DNA of 6,940 bases from Firmicutes bacterium CAG:95 (GTDB lineage: Bacteria > Bacillota > Clostridia > Lachnospirales > Lachnospiraceae). A program made the translations under genes and the position numbers. The DNA lies in the NCBI GenBank assembly GCA_000438155.1, contig FR902925.1:1-6940 (forward strand), read 5' to 3'. The notes under the pieces were generated by a model that was given only the letters and a program-made list of their open reading frames with translations, had not been told where the DNA came from and searched no databases. Below, piece after piece: positions 5,760 through 6,940 of this stretch (positions are counted from its first letter, which is position 1; every line of letters begins with the position of its first letter).

Positions 5760-6940
5760 ATGAAACAGTTAAAGAATAAATTGCTTTATTGGGCAGTGAT
5801 CGTTGTGATTGTCGGGATTATTGTGCTGACAGGCTGTCAGGCAAAGGGAACGGATGCTGATGCTTCGGACGCTGGTACAACCGATGAAGCAGCAGTCGAT
5901 GATGTAATGGATATAAATGAGGAACCGGTCGTTTATGAATATCACGAAAGCGGAATGGAAAATGATAAGGAAGAGTCCGTTTATGTGCTTGCAGCTCCGG
6001 ATGGGACGCCAAATGAGATTACCGTAAATGTTGCCCTGAAAAATAACGGGTTGGATCAGAAACTCACCGACAAAACGTTTCTTACGAATCTGAAGAATAA
6101 AGAAGGTGACGAGGAGGTAACAGACCTTGGAGACGGCCGTTATGAATGGGAAAATCATGGAGAAGATATTCACTATGAAGGCACAGCAGAAGCGTCTGCA
6201 ACACTTCCGGTTTCAGTAAAAATCACGTATTATCTGGACGGCACGGAGGTGGAGCCTGCATTCCTTGCCGGAGCGGATGGCAGGATTACCATGCATTTTG
6301 ATTATACGAATCAGACCGGAAGCGGTGATGACTTTACCCCGTTTTTTGTGATCAGCGGAATGCTGCTTGACGGAGATTGTGCACGGAATGTCAGTGTGAC
6401 AAACGGAGAAGTGAAGTACCTTGATGGAGATTATCTGATTTATGGCATGCTGCTTCCGGGGGTACAGAGTGCACTTTCTCTTGATACGATGGAGCTGTTA
6501 GAGGATGAGGATGTAGATCTGCCGGAGGAGATGGAGGTATCGTTTGATGCAACAGATTTTAAGCTTGATTTTACGGCAACGTTGTATTCCAATGGAATCC
6601 TGGAGGAGGACGATTTTGATGATATTACCGATAAGCTGGATGAACTTGCAGATAAATTTGCAGATGCATCCGGTGATACTGCAGATCTGAAAGAAAAGAT
6701 CGGGAAGCTCAAAAACGGTGGCGCGAAGCTGCGCGATGGAGCAGACTCCTTAAGCACCGGACTCTCCCAGTTAAATGATGCGTTAGCCCGGATGGCTGCA
6801 GCAGATCCGGAAGGGTATGCTGCACTTTCAGCACAGGTGTCCAAGTTAACTGAAGGAAGTAAGTCCCTGTCTGCGGGAATCAGCACCTACACATCCGGTG
6901 TGGATCAGGCATGTGAAAGCATCGATGAAAGCACCTCTTC
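5760..6940 (+). CDS. Putative lipoprotein with X-X-X-Leu-X-X-Gly heptad repeats (3' end outside window)
   Basis: The frame is open from the ATG at 5760 to the window end (393 codons plus two bases). Residues 1-25 form a basic, then hydrophobic signal ending in the lipobox LTGC, with Cys26 as the likely lipidated residue; a polar, acidic linker (about 27-72) follows. Residues about 73-275 form a folded-looking domain with blocks such as ESVYVLAAPDG, VSVKITYYLDG, ITMHFDYTN and ATDFKLDFTATL. I recognise these from Lachnospiraceae proteins of the heptad-repeat (YhgE/Pip-like) group, whose members often sit beside FtsX or MMPL transporters. From residue 314 come L-x-x-G heptads (IGKLKNG, GAKLRDG, ADSLSTG and others), which should form an extended helical rod outside the membrane. 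The binding site is weak (GGGTGG, 5749-5754), five bases upstream. Function is unknown; an extracytoplasmic partner of the permease is an inference from gene order. Confidence 0.85.
   Translation, partial: MKQLKNKLLYWAVIVVIVGIIVLTGCQAKGTDADASDAGTTDEAAVDDVMDINEEPVVYEYHESGMENDKEESVYVLAAPDGTPNEITVNVALKNNGLDQKLTDKTFLTNLKNKEGDEEVTDLGDGRYEWENHGEDIHYEGTAEASATLPVSVKITYYLDGTEVEPAFLAGADGRITMHFDYTNQTGSGDDFTPFFVISGMLLDGDCARNVSVTNGEVKYLDGDYLIYGMLLPGVQSALSLDTMELLEDEDVDLPEEMEVSFDATDFKLDFTATLYSNGILEEDDFDDITDKLDELADKFADASGDTADLKEKIGKLKNGGAKLRDGADSLSTGLSQLNDALARMAAADPEGYAALSAQVSKLTEGSKSLSAGISTYTSGVDQACESIDESTS
6699..6899 (+). repeat. X-X-X-Leu-X-X-Gly heptad repeat block in the lipoprotein gene
   Basis: Residues 314-341 are four consecutive heptads (IGKLKNG, GAKLRDG, ADSLSTG and LSQLNDA, the last with Ala for Gly). 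After an 18-residue interruption, residues 360-380 give three more (VSKLTEG, SKSLSAG, and ISTYTSG with Tyr for Leu). The repeat exists at the protein level only; the DNA of the units is not alike, so it is an old, selected pattern rather than a recent tandem duplication. More units probably lie past the window end. Confidence 0.8.

Noticed and set aside
5769..6173. 134-codon open frame on the minus strand
   Set aside because: It lies wholly inside the lipoprotein gene, has no ribosome binding site, and loses to the plus-strand frame with lipobox and family motifs.
6440..6886. 148-codon open frame on the minus strand, serine-rich
   Set aside because: It is the reverse of the heptad lipoprotein gene, whose frame is open across the whole stretch and has clear family features. 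The serine richness comes from reading its GAT/GGA-rich codons backwards.
1..6940. Search for CRISPR arrays, insertion sequences, phage genes or toxin-antitoxin pairs
   Set aside because: No regularly spaced DNA repeats, transposase motifs or terminal inverted repeats were seen; the only repeats are stem-loops and protein-level heptads.

Overview
The window is a stretch of bacterial chromosome, most likely from a gut Firmicute of the Lachnospiraceae type. This rests on purine-rich ribosome binding sites, moderate to low GC, a tRNA without an encoded CCA end, and protein families (two-domain FtsX permeases, an X-X-X-Leu-X-X-Gly heptad protein) that are frequent in that family. The taxonomic call is an inference from family knowledge, not from a marker gene.

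Layout. (1) 1-2082: the last 30 codons of an ABC transporter ATPase, translationally coupled (TAATG overlap) to a 662-residue FtsX-type permease. A strong intrinsic terminator at 2095-2139 closes this module. (2) 2083-2713: a region without a full-length protein gene. It holds the terminator, a short open frame on the minus strand that looks like a gene remnant, a plus-strand promoter-like sequence, three stem-loops in close succession, a tRNA-Leu gene with anticodon AAG on the minus strand (with UP element, promoter and terminator), and the divergent promoter of the next operon. (3) 2714-6940: an operon of ABC ATPase (233 aa), a 772-aa FtsX-type permease, and a putative lipoprotein that carries X-X-X-Leu-X-X-Gly heptads and runs off the window end. 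The genes are 11 and 14 bases apart and share one promoter, at 2665-2693.

How they work together. In both modules the ATPase should dimerise on the cytoplasmic face and drive a permease whose large extracytoplasmic domain moves (MacB/LolCDE/BceAB-like mechanotransmission), rather than passing substrate through a channel. In the second module the envelope-anchored heptad protein is the natural extracytoplasmic partner. Two overlapping inverted repeats lie inside the promoter of this operon, one filling most of the spacer and one straddling the -10. They suggest control by a dimeric repressor encoded elsewhere. Substrates cannot be read from the sequence; export of, or resistance to, a peptide or other envelope-active compound is the usual role of such systems.

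The two ABC modules differ in base composition by hand-counted samples (upstream 16/60 and 24/60 GC, downstream 27/60 and 33/60). They are different family members sitting side by side around a tRNA, not a duplication of one module. The most unusual stretch is 2269-2468, where a promoter-like sequence precedes stem-loops that have alternative pairing partners.
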